A DNA stretch of 16,769 bases from Flavobacteriales bacterium (lineage in GTDB: Bacteria; Bacteroidota; Bacteroidia; Flavobacteriales_D; Sanyastnellaceae). A program made the translations under genes and the position numbers. Below are positions 1 through 7,520 of the stretch, in pieces. The stretch is from assembly GCA_028823435.1 (NCBI GenBank), contig JAPKBK010000013.1:1-16769 (forward strand), in the 5' to 3' direction. Numbering within the stretch: the stretch's first letter is position 1; each line of letters begins with the position of its first letter. Under the pieces are notes generated by a model that was given only the letters and a program-made list of their open reading frames with translations, was not told where the DNA came from and ran no database searches.

Positions 1-588
1 TGGGGAGAACAAGTATTCGATCGCTTACTTGCTGAGAGACATTGGCCTTACGGGGCTAGAAAAGAAGCATTTGCTTTAGGTCGCGCTTCTATAGGTGCCG
101 AGATTACGTATAAATCTGACGCTCTGACGCGTGAGAGGGACTTCATCTTGTTGCGAAATATCCCCGTGAAGGATTCCACTTCTCACATGGATTTTGAATG
201 CGCCATCTCTGAAGAAGTAGGGAGCTGCGAAAGTCTAAGTTGGCGGAGTGAAATGAATAACGACATCTCGGTTCCGCCTACCAGCCCACACATTTTATGG
301 ATTGATTTGGACGCTTTAAAATACCCGCTTCTTTGGCGCATATGGAGAGATGGTGATCAATTGGAACCCAACGGAATGGCCGGAACGGTCAATGTAAGCG
401 ACCTCCTGACGCAATGGAAGATTCCCAATATTTCAAGAAAAAACGCGCGCATTTTGGCAGATTCAAGAGGTCAAATATTGTGGGTTTTCGTATCAAGTGA
501 GGTTGGCGCCAAATCTAGAATATCAAGAAATGTCCAACTTACTGAAGGGTCAAAAAAACTTATCTTAGAGGCCACACCTACAGCTTAA
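1..588 (+). CDS. tilS: tRNA(Ile)-lysidine synthase TilS, C-terminal part (5' end outside window)
   Basis: The frame is open from the first base to the stop at 586-588, so this is the last 195 residues of a gene that begins upstream; any start codon inside the window would be artificial. TilS attaches lysine to C34 of the AUA-reading tRNA-Ile in the cytoplasm, using ATP. The N-terminal PP-loop ATPase domain is not in the window. What remains matches the C-terminal substrate-binding domains of Bacteroidota TilS: a WPYGARKE segment, then TRERDFILLR (family: a DRDYLII-like strand). After these comes the hallmark block DLDALKYPLLWRIWRDGDQ (family: LRKWQEGD), followed by a GMAG.VNVSDLL segment and a LWVFVSSEVGAKSRI segment that corresponds to the usual VWVIGHRIDDRFKI. 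dsbD follows 91 bp downstream, an adjacency I recall from other Flavobacteriia. The identification rests on the C-terminal domain only. Confidence 0.85.
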   Translation, partial: WGEQVFDRLLAERHWPYGARKEAFALGRASIGAEITYKSDALTRERDFILLRNIPVKDSTSHMDFECAISEEVGSCESLSWRSEMNNDISVPPTSPHILWIDLDALKYPLLWRIWRDGDQLEPNGMAGTVNVSDLLTQWKIPNISRKNARILADSRGQILWVFVSSEVGAKSRISRNVQLTEGSKKLILEATPTA

Positions 589-679
589 GTTCAATATTTC
601 AGGGAAATCCCTATAAATCTTAAAGAGGTGCGTAATTAAAAAGATACGTTTATCTTTATCACTCAAGAAAAATGAGATT

Positions 680-2632
680 ATGAACCGCATTCATACAGCT
701 TTACTTGCAATTTTTTGCATAACAAACATGAGCATTTCAGCTCAAATCGAGGACCCGATTTCATGGGAAATCAACCTCTATGAAACAGCTGTAGAAGGCC
801 AAATCGAAGTTATTTATAACGCATCGCTCGACCCTTGTTGGCATATCTATTCGCAGTTTTTAGACAGTGATGACGGACCTATTGCGACCGCATTTTACAA
901 CGAAGAAAACGAAACAATAGAAGGCGTTACAGAGTGCGAGCCCTACATGGCATACGATCCAAACTTCATGATGGATCTGAAATATTTTAAAGAGGAGGTT
1001 TATTGGAGCTCTCTCTTAAACCTGTCTGATTTAGCGTCTAAAGACACCTTAAAGGGATCTCTTTTATATATGGTTTGTGACGCCACCAAGTGCCTCCCTC
1101 CCACCGATGTTTATTATGCACTCCCACTTTCAGAATTAAATCCAGCTGCTTCTAGACCTGACCTATGCCCACCATCTAAACACCTTTGCAAAGAAGACAG
1201 TCACGGAGATGAAAACAGTCACGGAGATGAAGACAGTCAAGATGAAGGAGGGCTGATTTGGATTTTCTTGATGGGATTCGGCTTGGGATTTGCAGCATTG
1301 CTTACGCCGTGTGTATTCCCGATGATACCTATGACTGTGAGCTTTTTCACAAAAACCAGTAAGACAAGGGCTCAAGGAATAAAGAACGCCTTGCTTTATG
1401 GATTCTTTATTATTTTCATCTATACTGGACTGGGGCTTGCGCTCACAGCGATCTTCGGCGTAGATATTATGAATGTGATCTCTACGGATCCTTTTTTCAA
1501 CGTAGGTCTATTCATTCTGTTACTGATTTTCGGTATGAGCTTCTTAGGTGCCTTTGAAATCCAATTGCCACAAAGCTGGGCAAACAAAGCTGATGCAGCT
1601 TCAGACAGAGGAGGGATTATTGGGATTTTCTTTATGGCTGCGACATTGGCAATCGTTTCTTTCTCTTGCACAGGTCCACTTATTGGCGGGGCTTTGGCCG
1701 GTGCCGCTACTGGATCATTCGCTGCTCCCACTGCGGTAATGTTGGGTTTCTCAATTGCACTTTCTATTCCGTTTATGCTTTTCAGTGCATTCCCCGGATG
1801 GCTTAACTCACTTCCGTCTTCTGGAGGTTGGCTTAACACAGTGAAAGTTGTTTTAGGTCTTCTCGAAATAGGATTCGCCTTTAAATTCTTGAGCAATGCT
1901 GACCTCGTACTTCAGTTGGGTTTACTCCAAAGAGAACTCTTTATTGCGATTTGGATTGCGATATCTCTTGTGATAGCGATCTACCTTTTTGGATGGATTA
2001 CGCTCCCTCACGACAGTAAAACAGAGCGCATTGGCGTATTTAGGTTTGGTACAGGCATGGTGTTCTTTACGCTTGGGATTTACCTGATTCCAGGCATGTG
2101 GGGCGCGCCGGTAAATCTCATTTCTGGCTTCCCTCCTCCACTATTTTACAGTGAATCGGGAGGCATGAGTGGTGGATCTTCTGGCGATCACGACAATGGG
2201 TATGTCGAGGCTCATTATCGTGATTATGATGAAGCAATGGCCGCAGCCATAGACCAAAACAAACCTCTGCTGCTTGACTTCACTGGGTGGGCTTGTGTGA
2301 ACTGTCGAAAAATGGAAGAGCAGGTTTGGACTGACAAAAGAGTCTCTAAAATTTTAAATGAAGACGTAATCTTAGTCTCTTTATACGTTGACGACAGAAC
2401 AAAGCTCCCAGAAGAAGAGTGGAGGATGGAAGAATACGGTGGGAAAGAATTTCACATCAGAACGATTGGGAAAAAATGGTCTTATTTACAGGCATCTCAA
2501 TTCGATAGAAATGCACAGCCATTCTATGTGCTTTTAGACCACAATGGAACACAAATAGGCGGGTCTGCTGGTTATGATCCCGACCCCGATGCGTTTCTAG
2601 AATATATAAACGATGCACTTGCAAAGTTTTAG
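680..2632 (+). CDS. dsbD: Thiol:disulfide interchange protein DsbD (650 aa)
   Basis: DsbD moves electrons from cytoplasmic thioredoxin across the inner membrane to periplasmic thiol proteins. All three modules are present. A signal peptide (about 1-21) precedes an N-terminal DsbD-alpha domain to about residue 160 with the cysteine pair C133/C138. A polytopic membrane domain (about 190-480) holds the redox cysteines C211 (TPCVFP) and C330 (SFSCTGP). The C-terminal thioredoxin-like domain (about 510-650) has the active site C539-V-N-C542 and a probable cis-proline near P614. The alpha pair is spaced by four residues, against five in E. coli. A linker at about 163-189 carries a short His/Asp/Glu repeat flanked by two extra cysteines. 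The ATG at 680 is followed at once by a good signal peptide. TATCTTTA at 651-658 weakly resembles a Bacteroidota -7 box, but I see no matching TTG upstream. The 94-bp gap to gmhA suggests separate transcription. Confidence 0.93.
   Translation: MNRIHTALLAIFCITNMSISAQIEDPISWEINLYETAVEGQIEVIYNASLDPCWHIYSQFLDSDDGPIATAFYNEENETIEGVTECEPYMAYDPNFMMDLKYFKEEVYWSSLLNLSDLASKDTLKGSLLYMVCDATKCLPPTDVYYALPLSELNPAASRPDLCPPSKHLCKEDSHGDENSHGDEDSQDEGGLIWIFLMGFGLGFAALLTPCVFPMIPMTVSFFTKTSKTRAQGIKNALLYGFFIIFIYTGLGLALTAIFGVDIMNVISTDPFFNVGLFILLLIFGMSFLGAFEIQLPQSWANKADAASDRGGIIGIFFMAATLAIVSFSCTGPLIGGALAGAATGSFAAPTAVMLGFSIALSIPFMLFSAFPGWLNSLPSSGGWLNTVKVVLGLLEIGFAFKFLSNADLVLQLGLLQRELFIAIWIAISLVIAIYLFGWITLPHDSKTERIGVFRFGTGMVFFTLGIYLIPGMWGAPVNLISGFPPPLFYSESGGMSGGSSGDHDNGYVEAHYRDYDEAMAAAIDQNKPLLLDFTGWACVNCRKMEEQVWTDKRVSKILNEDVILVSLYVDDRTKLPEEEWRMEEYGGKEFHIRTIGKKWSYLQASQFDRNAQPFYVLLDHNGTQIGGSAGYDPDPDAFLEYINDALAKF
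1199..1234 (+). repeat. Tandem 18-bp repeat in dsbD encoding His-Gly-Asp-Glu units
   Basis: Two adjacent 18-bp copies (1199-1216 and 1217-1234) differ at a single base and encode SHGDEN and SHGDED. A degenerate third copy follows (SQDE). The repeat lies in the linker between the periplasmic alpha domain and the first membrane segment of DsbD, just after C163 and C170. It is acidic and histidine-bearing, so metal contact is possible, but nothing in the sequence proves it. Near-perfect in-frame identity suggests a recent duplication. Confidence 0.75.
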
Positions 2633-2690
2633 AGCACAGCCATAAAGTCTAAATAAATACGCGTCTTTGTTGTTGCAATTTCGCAATATG

Positions 2691-2721
2691 TTGAACGTAT
2701 CCCTTTTACCCCATACCTTAG
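2691..2721 (+). promoter_or_regulatory. Candidate Bacteroidota-type promoter for gmhA
   Basis: A TTG at 2691-2693, a 20-nt spacer and TACCTTAG at 2714-2721 fit the Bacteroidota pattern TTG-N(17-23)-TAnnTTTG with one mismatch in the -7 box. The chosen gmhA ATG lies only 5 nt further on, so a transcript from here would have almost no leader. A single-mismatch match in AT-rich DNA can arise by chance. Confidence 0.28.
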
Positions 2722-2726
2722 ATGTT

Positions 2727-3302
2727 ATGTCAGTAGCACGCACACATTTTCGAGAAGCGCTATCTCTTTTATCTAGTTTGATTGAGGATGAAACATTTAT
2801 CGCGACCATAGATTCTGCTTCTAACGCCATCACTGAGTGTCTTCGCTCAGGCGGCAAAATACTTTGTTGCGGAAACGGTGGGTCAATGAGCGATGCCATG
2901 CACTTTGCGGAAGAACTCTCTGGAAGATTTCGAGAAGACAGACCTGCATATGCTGCGATCGCAATAAGTAGTCCAGCCCACATCACATGTGTTGCAAATG
3001 ATTATGGATATGACAAGATCTTTTCGAGAGGTGTTGAAGCCCTTGGCCGGCCTGGAGATCTTTTGCTGGCCATTACTACGAGTGGAAACAGTCCAAACAT
3101 TATCGAAGCTGCCCGTTCAGCCAAATCTACAGGGATGAAAGTCATTGCTCTCACTGGAAAAGATGGAGGGAAACTTGCTGACGAATCTCTTGCTACTCAC
3201 GAAATACGTGTTCCTTGGGATGGCTATTCTGACCGGATACAAGAAGTGCACATTAAGTGTATTCACGCCATTATTGACGCCGTAGAGAAGTCACTCGCGT
3301 AA
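2727..3302 (+). CDS. gmhA: Phosphoheptose isomerase GmhA (191 aa)
   Basis: GmhA converts sedoheptulose 7-phosphate to glycero-manno-heptose 7-phosphate in the cytoplasm, the first step of ADP-heptose synthesis for the LPS core. The protein is a SIS-fold isomerase along its whole length. It has the CGNGGS loop (about 48-53), the DAMHFAEEL motif, the STSGNS-like phosphate loop (TTSGNS, 117-122), the TGKDGG turn and the C-terminal DRIQEVHIK helix. The metal and active-site residues known from E. coli GmhA have counterparts at H59, E63, Q172 and H180. I chose the ATG at 2727 because it gives 191 residues (E. coli 192) and aligns from the first residue. An in-frame TTG at 2667 and an ATG at 2688 would add unsupported N-terminal residues. 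comM starts 14 nt downstream. No other heptose gene is in the window. Confidence 0.92.
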   Translation: MSVARTHFREALSLLSSLIEDETFIATIDSASNAITECLRSGGKILCCGNGGSMSDAMHFAEELSGRFREDRPAYAAIAISSPAHITCVANDYGYDKIFSRGVEALGRPGDLLLAITTSGNSPNIIEAARSAKSTGMKVIALTGKDGGKLADESLATHEIRVPWDGYSDRIQEVHIKCIHAIIDAVEKSLA

Positions 3303-3316
3303 CAACTTCCACAGAC

Positions 3317-4858
3317 ATGATCGTATCTACTTTTGGTTTTGCCGGATCACCCGGCTCTCCTTCCTTTGTGCGCGTAGAATTGAGGATTGAGCGAGGGATT
3401 CTATTTCGCATTTCGGGATTCAGCGCCCAAGCAGCCAAGGCCTCCTCTGCTAGAATTCGTTCGGCTTTGATGTCATGTGGACAGCGTTGGCCGGGAAAAG
3501 CAATTACAGTCAACATCGCGCCTGCTGAAGTATCTCGGACATCAACTGCATACGATTTGCCTGTGACGCTCGCAATATTGGCGTCTCAAGGAATCATCCC
3601 TAAATCCAGTCTTTCATCTCTTGCGTCTGCTGGAGAGTTGGGCTTAGATGGATCTATACGCCCTTGGCAAACCACAATATTCGAAAGCGCCCTCAACATC
3701 CCCTCCCAACTTTCCGATGACCATCACATCTCTCATCTTATTTCACCACCACTCCCACAATATCAAAAATTAACCTATCCACATTCCACATTTTCACACC
3801 TCAACGAACTGATTGCGTATTTTAAAACGACGCCGTATACGTCTAAAATAAAAATGCGTTTATCTCCAAAAATCCGCCCTGTATCTCAGTCAGTATATTC
3901 AACTGAAAAAATCACATTTGGAAATATTCAAGGCGAGGAAACTGCAAAACGTCGCGCCATAATATCCGCAGCTGGTGCGCACGACTTAATCATGCTTGGA
4001 CCTCCCGGATCAGGAAAAACGGTACTAGCAAAATGTATTCACGCGTTGCTCCCGGACCTATCACCTGTACAAAAAAATGAATGTTGTTCGATCTATGGTG
4101 CCGCTGGACAGGCATTTAATATACACTCCGCACGCCCGCCTTGGCAATCTCCACATTCATCTACAAACTTAAATGGCCTTATAGGTGCATGGAGCACACA
4201 AAAATCCAGAGGCATTGTCCCTGGGTCATGGAGCTTGGCTCACAATGGAGTGCTCTTTTTGGATGAATTCGCAGAGTTCGCACGAGGTACTTTAGAAGCT
4301 TGCCGGGCGCCTTTGGAAACTCACACAATCTCATTGGTAAGAGCTGCAGGTACAACTGAACTTCCAGCTTCTGCTTTACTTATTGCAGCACTGAATCCAT
4401 GCCCATGTGGAAGAGGTTTAGGTCGTAAAAACTCATGTGCGTGTCAAGATGCTGAAGTAAAACGCTATCTAAATAAAATCTCCGGACCCGTAGCCGATCG
4501 TATTGCAATTCACATCGAAGTCGGCCATGAAAACGAAGATTTCATGACACCTTTTGCGACCTCAAATCAAAATATTTCCTGGTCTTCTGCCCGCGCCAAA
4601 GTAGCGAGAGTTCGCAAATGGGATCGAGAACATTTAGGGAAAGACCGGATCAAGCACGGACCACAGATGACAAAAGAAGCCACTACGCTCTTCAACGCTT
4701 GCCGATCTAACCTCAAGCTTTCGCATCGGGGATTAACGCATGTTCGGAACGTTGCACTTACTGCAGCATTAGTTGATAATAGCCCCACAATAGGAATTGA
4801 GCACATCGCAGAAGCTGGAGCGGGTAGATTGTTCGACAGACCGACCTGGCTTCGTTAA
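3317..4858 (+). CDS. comM: YifB/ComM-family Mg-chelatase-like AAA+ ATPase (513 aa)
   Basis: Family members are cytoplasmic AAA+ ATPases. In naturally competent bacteria ComM is a helicase that promotes branch migration during integration of transformed DNA; elsewhere the role is unclear. Domain order and length (about 510 aa) are normal. An N-terminal S5-fold domain (about 3-165) has the ITVNIAPAE segment. The AAA+ core has Walker A GPPGSGKT (228-235) and Walker B VLFLDEF (312-318). The cysteine-rich PCPCG...CAC segment (C362, C364, C374, C376) and SGPVADRI follow, then a C-terminal Mg-chelatase domain. Some usually strong motifs are altered: the RPFRxPHH loop reads RPPWQSPHSS, PGEISLAHNG reads PGSWSLAHNG, and the C-terminal RILRVARTIADL helix is poorly kept. 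It is therefore a divergent but apparently intact copy. It sits 14 nt after gmhA and 6 nt before the next gene, so these are probably co-transcribed. Confidence 0.85.
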   Translation: MIVSTFGFAGSPGSPSFVRVELRIERGILFRISGFSAQAAKASSARIRSALMSCGQRWPGKAITVNIAPAEVSRTSTAYDLPVTLAILASQGIIPKSSLSSLASAGELGLDGSIRPWQTTIFESALNIPSQLSDDHHISHLISPPLPQYQKLTYPHSTFSHLNELIAYFKTTPYTSKIKMRLSPKIRPVSQSVYSTEKITFGNIQGEETAKRRAIISAAGAHDLIMLGPPGSGKTVLAKCIHALLPDLSPVQKNECCSIYGAAGQAFNIHSARPPWQSPHSSTNLNGLIGAWSTQKSRGIVPGSWSLAHNGVLFLDEFAEFARGTLEACRAPLETHTISLVRAAGTTELPASALLIAALNPCPCGRGLGRKNSCACQDAEVKRYLNKISGPVADRIAIHIEVGHENEDFMTPFATSNQNISWSSARAKVARVRKWDREHLGKDRIKHGPQMTKEATTLFNACRSNLKLSHRGLTHVRNVALTAALVDNSPTIGIEHIAEAGAGRLFDRPTWLR

Positions 4859-4864
4859 ATTTGC

Positions 4865-5407
4865 ATGATGAACAACCCACATCCCCTCATTCTTCCTGCA
4901 AGAGGAAAATCTCCTTTAATAGACGATTCAGTTTGGCTTGCACCTAACTGCACGATTGTAGGGGAAGTAATACTCGGCGCTGAAAGTACGGTATGGTTTG
5001 GTGCTGTAGTTAGAGGAGATGTCGCATCCATCACCGTTGGAGCGCGCGTAAATATCCAAGATGGCGCAATCATACATGGCACCTATGGGAAGTCACAAAC
5101 CGTGCTTGAGGATCGCGTCAGCATAGGTCATAACGCAGTTGTTCATGGCGCCAGAGTTTGCAAGGGCGCACTTATAGGGATGGGTGCCGTTGTGATGGAC
5201 AATGTCGTGGTGGGTGAGGGTTCTGTTGTTGCAGCTGGCGCAGTGGTGCTTGAAGGCACAGAAATTCCGCCTCACACATTATTTGCTGGAGTCCCTGCGA
5301 AGAATAGAGGTCCCGTTAGAACTGAACTTGCTGAACATTTGAGTGCTACAGCAGATCGATACGTCGAATATGCCGGATGGTTTAGAGGTGGAAAGCAAAT
5401 ATTATAA
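4865..5407 (+). CDS. Gamma-carbonic-anhydrase-like left-handed beta-helix protein (180 aa)
   Basis: This belongs to the YrdA/CaiE/PaaY branch of gamma-class carbonic anhydrases: trimeric left-handed beta-helices that bind a metal at subunit interfaces. Hexapeptide repeats run from about residue 24 to 150 (for example IVGEVI, VVVGEGSVV, VAAGAV). The three zinc-ligand histidines of the Cam prototype have counterparts at H71 (IIHG), H89 and H94 (IGHNAVVHG). R50, D52 and Q65 match the conserved Arg, Asp and Gln around the site. Many YrdA-type proteins show little or no CO2 hydration, so the reaction cannot be inferred from sequence. Two consecutive ATGs (4865, 4868) could serve as the start. It follows comM by 6 nt and overlaps the convergent murI stop by 6 nt. 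Confidence 0.88.
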   Translation: MMNNPHPLILPARGKSPLIDDSVWLAPNCTIVGEVILGAESTVWFGAVVRGDVASITVGARVNIQDGAIIHGTYGKSQTVLEDRVSIGHNAVVHGARVCKGALIGMGAVVMDNVVVGEGSVVAAGAVVLEGTEIPPHTLFAGVPAKNRGPVRTELAEHLSATADRYVEYAGWFRGGKQIL

Positions 5408-5416
5408 CACCACCTC
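5385..5416. terminator. Inverted repeat across the convergent carbonic-anhydrase/murI stop codons
   Basis: GAGGTGG (5385-5391) pairs perfectly with CCACCTC (5410-5416) around an 18-nt AT-rich loop. That loop contains both overlapping stop codons (5402-5407). The repeat could act in both directions, but there is no T-tract on either side, so it is not a classical intrinsic terminator. Confidence 0.35.
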
Positions 5417-6211
5417 CTCCAATGTAAGGTCGTCACCAAAGAAATGACGGGCACTGAACTTGAAGTTCTCAGTAAGATCCGAAACTTGAAAATGATGTCC
5501 AACCATCTGATTTGATACACACTCTTTTTCGCCCGTTTCAGTTAATACGGATTTCAATGCTTCAGCCACAATGGAGGGTGAATCAATGACTGTGACCCCA
5601 GAAGGAAGTAAGTTTTTCACCTCACTTTTGATGAGTGGGTAGTGGGTACATCCCAGGATTATCGAATCTATATTGTTAAAAGTTTCATCTGAAAAATAGG
5701 CATCCAAGACCGCTTGAGGGATACTGTCGTTGAAGAAGCCTTCTTCTATCGCTGAAGCGAGGAGAGGCGTTGCTTTGGATATTAACTCAACATTGGAACT
5801 TAGATCTTTAAAGCATCGATGGTAAAGTCCAGAAGCAATTGTCGCGCGAGTTCCTATCAGTCCTACCTGGCTGGCGTGGGCGCCAGTGTGACTTAAGTAT
5901 CTCACAACAGGAGTGACCATATCGACCACAGGAATATTTGGGCCTACTTCTGAGATGATCGCCTGGAGCGCGTTACTTGAAGCAGAGTTACAAGCAACGA
6001 CAATTGCTTTGCACCCACTTTTCACCAAATGCTTCGCTATTCTGGCAGAGTATCTTTGTATTAACTCTGGTGATTTCTCACCATATGGCAGATGGGCCGT
6101 ATCTCCGAAATACAGGATGGACTCATCTGGGAGAAGGTCATGAATTGCACGGGCAACGGTAAGACCACCTATGCCAGAATCAAATATACCTATGGGACGT
6201 AAACCGCTCAA
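5402..6211 (-). CDS. murI: Glutamate racemase MurI (269 aa, TTG start)
   Basis: MurI interconverts L- and D-glutamate in the cytoplasm, supplying D-Glu for peptidoglycan. The family signature is complete: GIFDSGIGGLT at the N-terminus (D11, S12), the first catalytic cysteine in VACNSAS (C74), and the second in LGCTHYP (C188 with H190). The start is forced. The frame carries the ompH-2 stop codon just upstream, separated by only two codons, and no ATG occurs before the essential IGIFDSG strand, so TTG at 6211 is the only usual start codon. It is the last gene of the minus-strand envelope cluster, 6 nt after ompH-2, so translation is probably coupled to ompH-2. Its 3' end overlaps the convergent carbonic-anhydrase-like gene by 6 nt. 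Confidence 0.94.
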   Translation of the reverse strand: MSGLRPIGIFDSGIGGLTVARAIHDLLPDESILYFGDTAHLPYGEKSPELIQRYSARIAKHLVKSGCKAIVVACNSASSNALQAIISEVGPNIPVVDMVTPVVRYLSHTGAHASQVGLIGTRATIASGLYHRCFKDLSSNVELISKATPLLASAIEEGFFNDSIPQAVLDAYFSDETFNNIDSIILGCTHYPLIKSEVKNLLPSGVTVIDSPSIVAEALKSVLTETGEKECVSNQMVGHHFQVSDLTENFKFSARHFFGDDLTLEEVVL

Positions 6212-6217
6212 GCAGTT

Positions 6218-6712
6218 TTACATTCCGAGCTTGGTACGAACAAGGTCAGTGACATCTTCACCGCCGTTGTAAAGGGTAGCTCCCATACTTGAGTCAAAAA
6301 TATAGGTGAACCCTTGCTCTGAACCGACAGCTTCAATTGCATCACGAACACGCTTTATCATAGGTGAGAGAAGTGATTCTTCCAGTCCCGATAGCTCTGC
6401 TTGAACCGTCGTCCCAAACTCTTGAAGACCTTGGTCTAAACTTTGAATCTCACGTTCTTTTGACTCACGTATCGCTGCAGGCCAAGTCTCAGCTTTTGCT
6501 TGATATTCAGCGTATTTTGTTTGAAGATCCTCCTGCATACGCGTCATTTCTTTCTCAAACTCCATGGCTGAAGACTCAATAGAAGATTGCGCTACGGCAC
6601 GCTCCGGAAGGTTCAGTAATAAATTTTGAGCATCAATGTGACCAAATTTTTGAGCCAAAGCTCCAAATGACATTAGGCCTATTAAGCCGAAAAGTAGTAA
6701 GAATTGTTTCAT
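6218..6712 (-). CDS. OmpH/Skp-family periplasmic chaperone, second copy (164 aa)
   Basis: Skp-like proteins are jellyfish-shaped periplasmic trimers that hold unfolded outer-membrane proteins for the BAM complex. The ATG at 6712 gives a clean signal peptide with cleavage at GALA-Q (about residue 19). The mature protein begins with the family strand QKFGHIDAQNLLLNLPE, then has a long charged coiled-coil arm (about 40-110) and a closing beta segment with GFTYIFDSS near 135. The reading frame stays open upstream to 6877, but that extension lies over ompH-1 and gives no signal peptide. The gene lies 25 nt after ompH-1 and 6 nt before murI. It resembles ompH-1 in fold but lacks its C-terminal tail, as expected for paired Bacteroidota paralogues. 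Confidence 0.88.
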   Translation of the reverse strand: MKQFLLLFGLIGLMSFGALAQKFGHIDAQNLLLNLPERAVAQSSIESSAMEFEKEMTRMQEDLQTKYAEYQAKAETWPAAIRESKEREIQSLDQGLQEFGTTVQAELSGLEESLLSPMIKRVRDAIEAVGSEQGFTYIFDSSMGATLYNGGEDVTDLVRTKLGM

Positions 6713-6737
6713 GAAATTATTTGATTGCGTGTTGAGA

Positions 6738-7442
6738 TTATTGTTTTGGTGTTTTCGACCCCCCTGCTCCACCTCGAGCTCTGTCCATGGTTGAACGGCC
6801 GGCATCCTTTGCATTGTCACGGGCGTTATTAATTGCATCTTGCCCTCTTCCCACTGCGCCTCCGTCACTCTTTTCATCCTTTTCTACCTCGATTGTTTCT
6901 CCTGGCACAAAGCCAAGTTTCTTAATAAGGCGGTCTGAGATATCATATTTGGGGTTTGTGTAAAGCATGTTGCTCTGGTTTGATTTGTCAAACACGACCA
7001 TGTAACCTGACCCCCCAGCAATATCTTTAAGTGACTCAAAAATACTTAGTTGAATCGGTTCTATCAGCTCTTGACGTTTTAAGAAAAGCTCTCCCTCAAC
7101 ACCGAACTTCTGCTTTTGCATTTCTTTTGCTTCCCCACGTTTTTTAATGATTTCCTGTTCTCGCTTGACACGCATTTCCTTTGTAAGAAGCACACGCTCG
7201 GCACGGTAAGCGACCTCTAAACGATCGGCTGCCTCAAGTTTGGCCTCAATCTCAGCCTGCCATTCAATCGCATACGTGTTAAGCTCTTGCTGAGCAGAAG
7301 CGTAATCAGGCATATGGAGAAGGACATAATCGGAGTCAATATATGCGAATTTTTGAGCATTGGCAGCTTGAGGCGCAAAGGACAAAATCGATATTGCCAA
7401 ACATGCTGTGGCAAATTTATATGTTGAGAAAATACGTGGCAT
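6738..7442 (-). CDS. OmpH/Skp-family periplasmic chaperone, first copy (234 aa)
   Basis: A signal peptide (about 1-29, cleavage near AANA-Q) is followed by the OmpH strand QKFAYIDSDYVLLHMPDY. A strongly charged coiled-coil arm (about 50-125, rich in E/K/R/Q) follows, then the strand GYMVVFDKS and a LIKKLGF ending at about residue 177. So far this is a normal Skp-like protein of about 165 mature residues. After it comes a hydrophilic tail of about 50 residues rich in Gly, Asp, Arg and Lys (repeated DNA/RDNAKDAGR-like stretches, ending GGAGGSKTPKQ) with no recognisable domain. The downstream paralogue has no such tail. The start is ATG at 7442, 78 nt downstream of the bamA stop, a larger gap than elsewhere in this cluster. 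The partner is most likely the BamA encoded directly upstream. Confidence 0.88.
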   Translation of the reverse strand: MPRIFSTYKFATACLAISILSFAPQAANAQKFAYIDSDYVLLHMPDYASAQQELNTYAIEWQAEIEAKLEAADRLEVAYRAERVLLTKEMRVKREQEIIKKRGEAKEMQKQKFGVEGELFLKRQELIEPIQLSIFESLKDIAGGSGYMVVFDKSNQSNMLYTNPKYDISDRLIKKLGFVPGETIEVEKDEKSDGGAVGRGQDAINNARDNAKDAGRSTMDRARGGAGGSKTPKQ

Positions 7443-7474
7443 ATTGAAATAATTCTTTGCGAAGTTAATAAAGC

Positions 7475-7493
7475 AGTGCGAGCTTGCTCGACT
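7475..7493 (-). other. Small inverted repeat in the bamA-ompH gap
   Basis: AGT(G)CGAG at 7475-7482 can pair with CTCGACT at 7487-7493 around a CTTG loop, giving a 7-bp stem with one bulged base. It lies in the 78-nt gap between the bamA stop and the ompH-1 start. There is no solid T-run after it on the minus strand. It may be a processing or attenuation point that sets the bamA to chaperone ratio, or a chance palindrome. Confidence 0.3.
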
Positions 7494-7520
7494 ATAAACG
7501 TGATTTTATGCTAATCATTG

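Noticed and set aside
601..612. Near-palindrome AGGGAAATCCCT after tilS as a terminator
   Set aside because: The stem is only 4 bp with a sensible loop, and no T-run follows.
672..683. Three-codon mini-ORF (ATG AGA TTA TGA) ending in the dsbD start
   Set aside because: Such a short frame is expected by chance, and there is no regulatory codon content.
1420..1896. A 158-residue minus-strand open frame opposite dsbD
   Set aside because: It is the reverse of a well-supported membrane-domain coding region; its composition is typical of an antisense shadow.
2667..2726. TTG at 2667 or ATG at 2688 as gmhA start
   Set aside because: The added residues do not match GmhA; the ATG at 2727 gives family length and full alignment.
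6713..6877. N-terminal extension of the ompH-2 frame
   Set aside because: It overlaps the coding sequence of ompH-1 and would hide the clear signal peptide that starts at ATG 6712.
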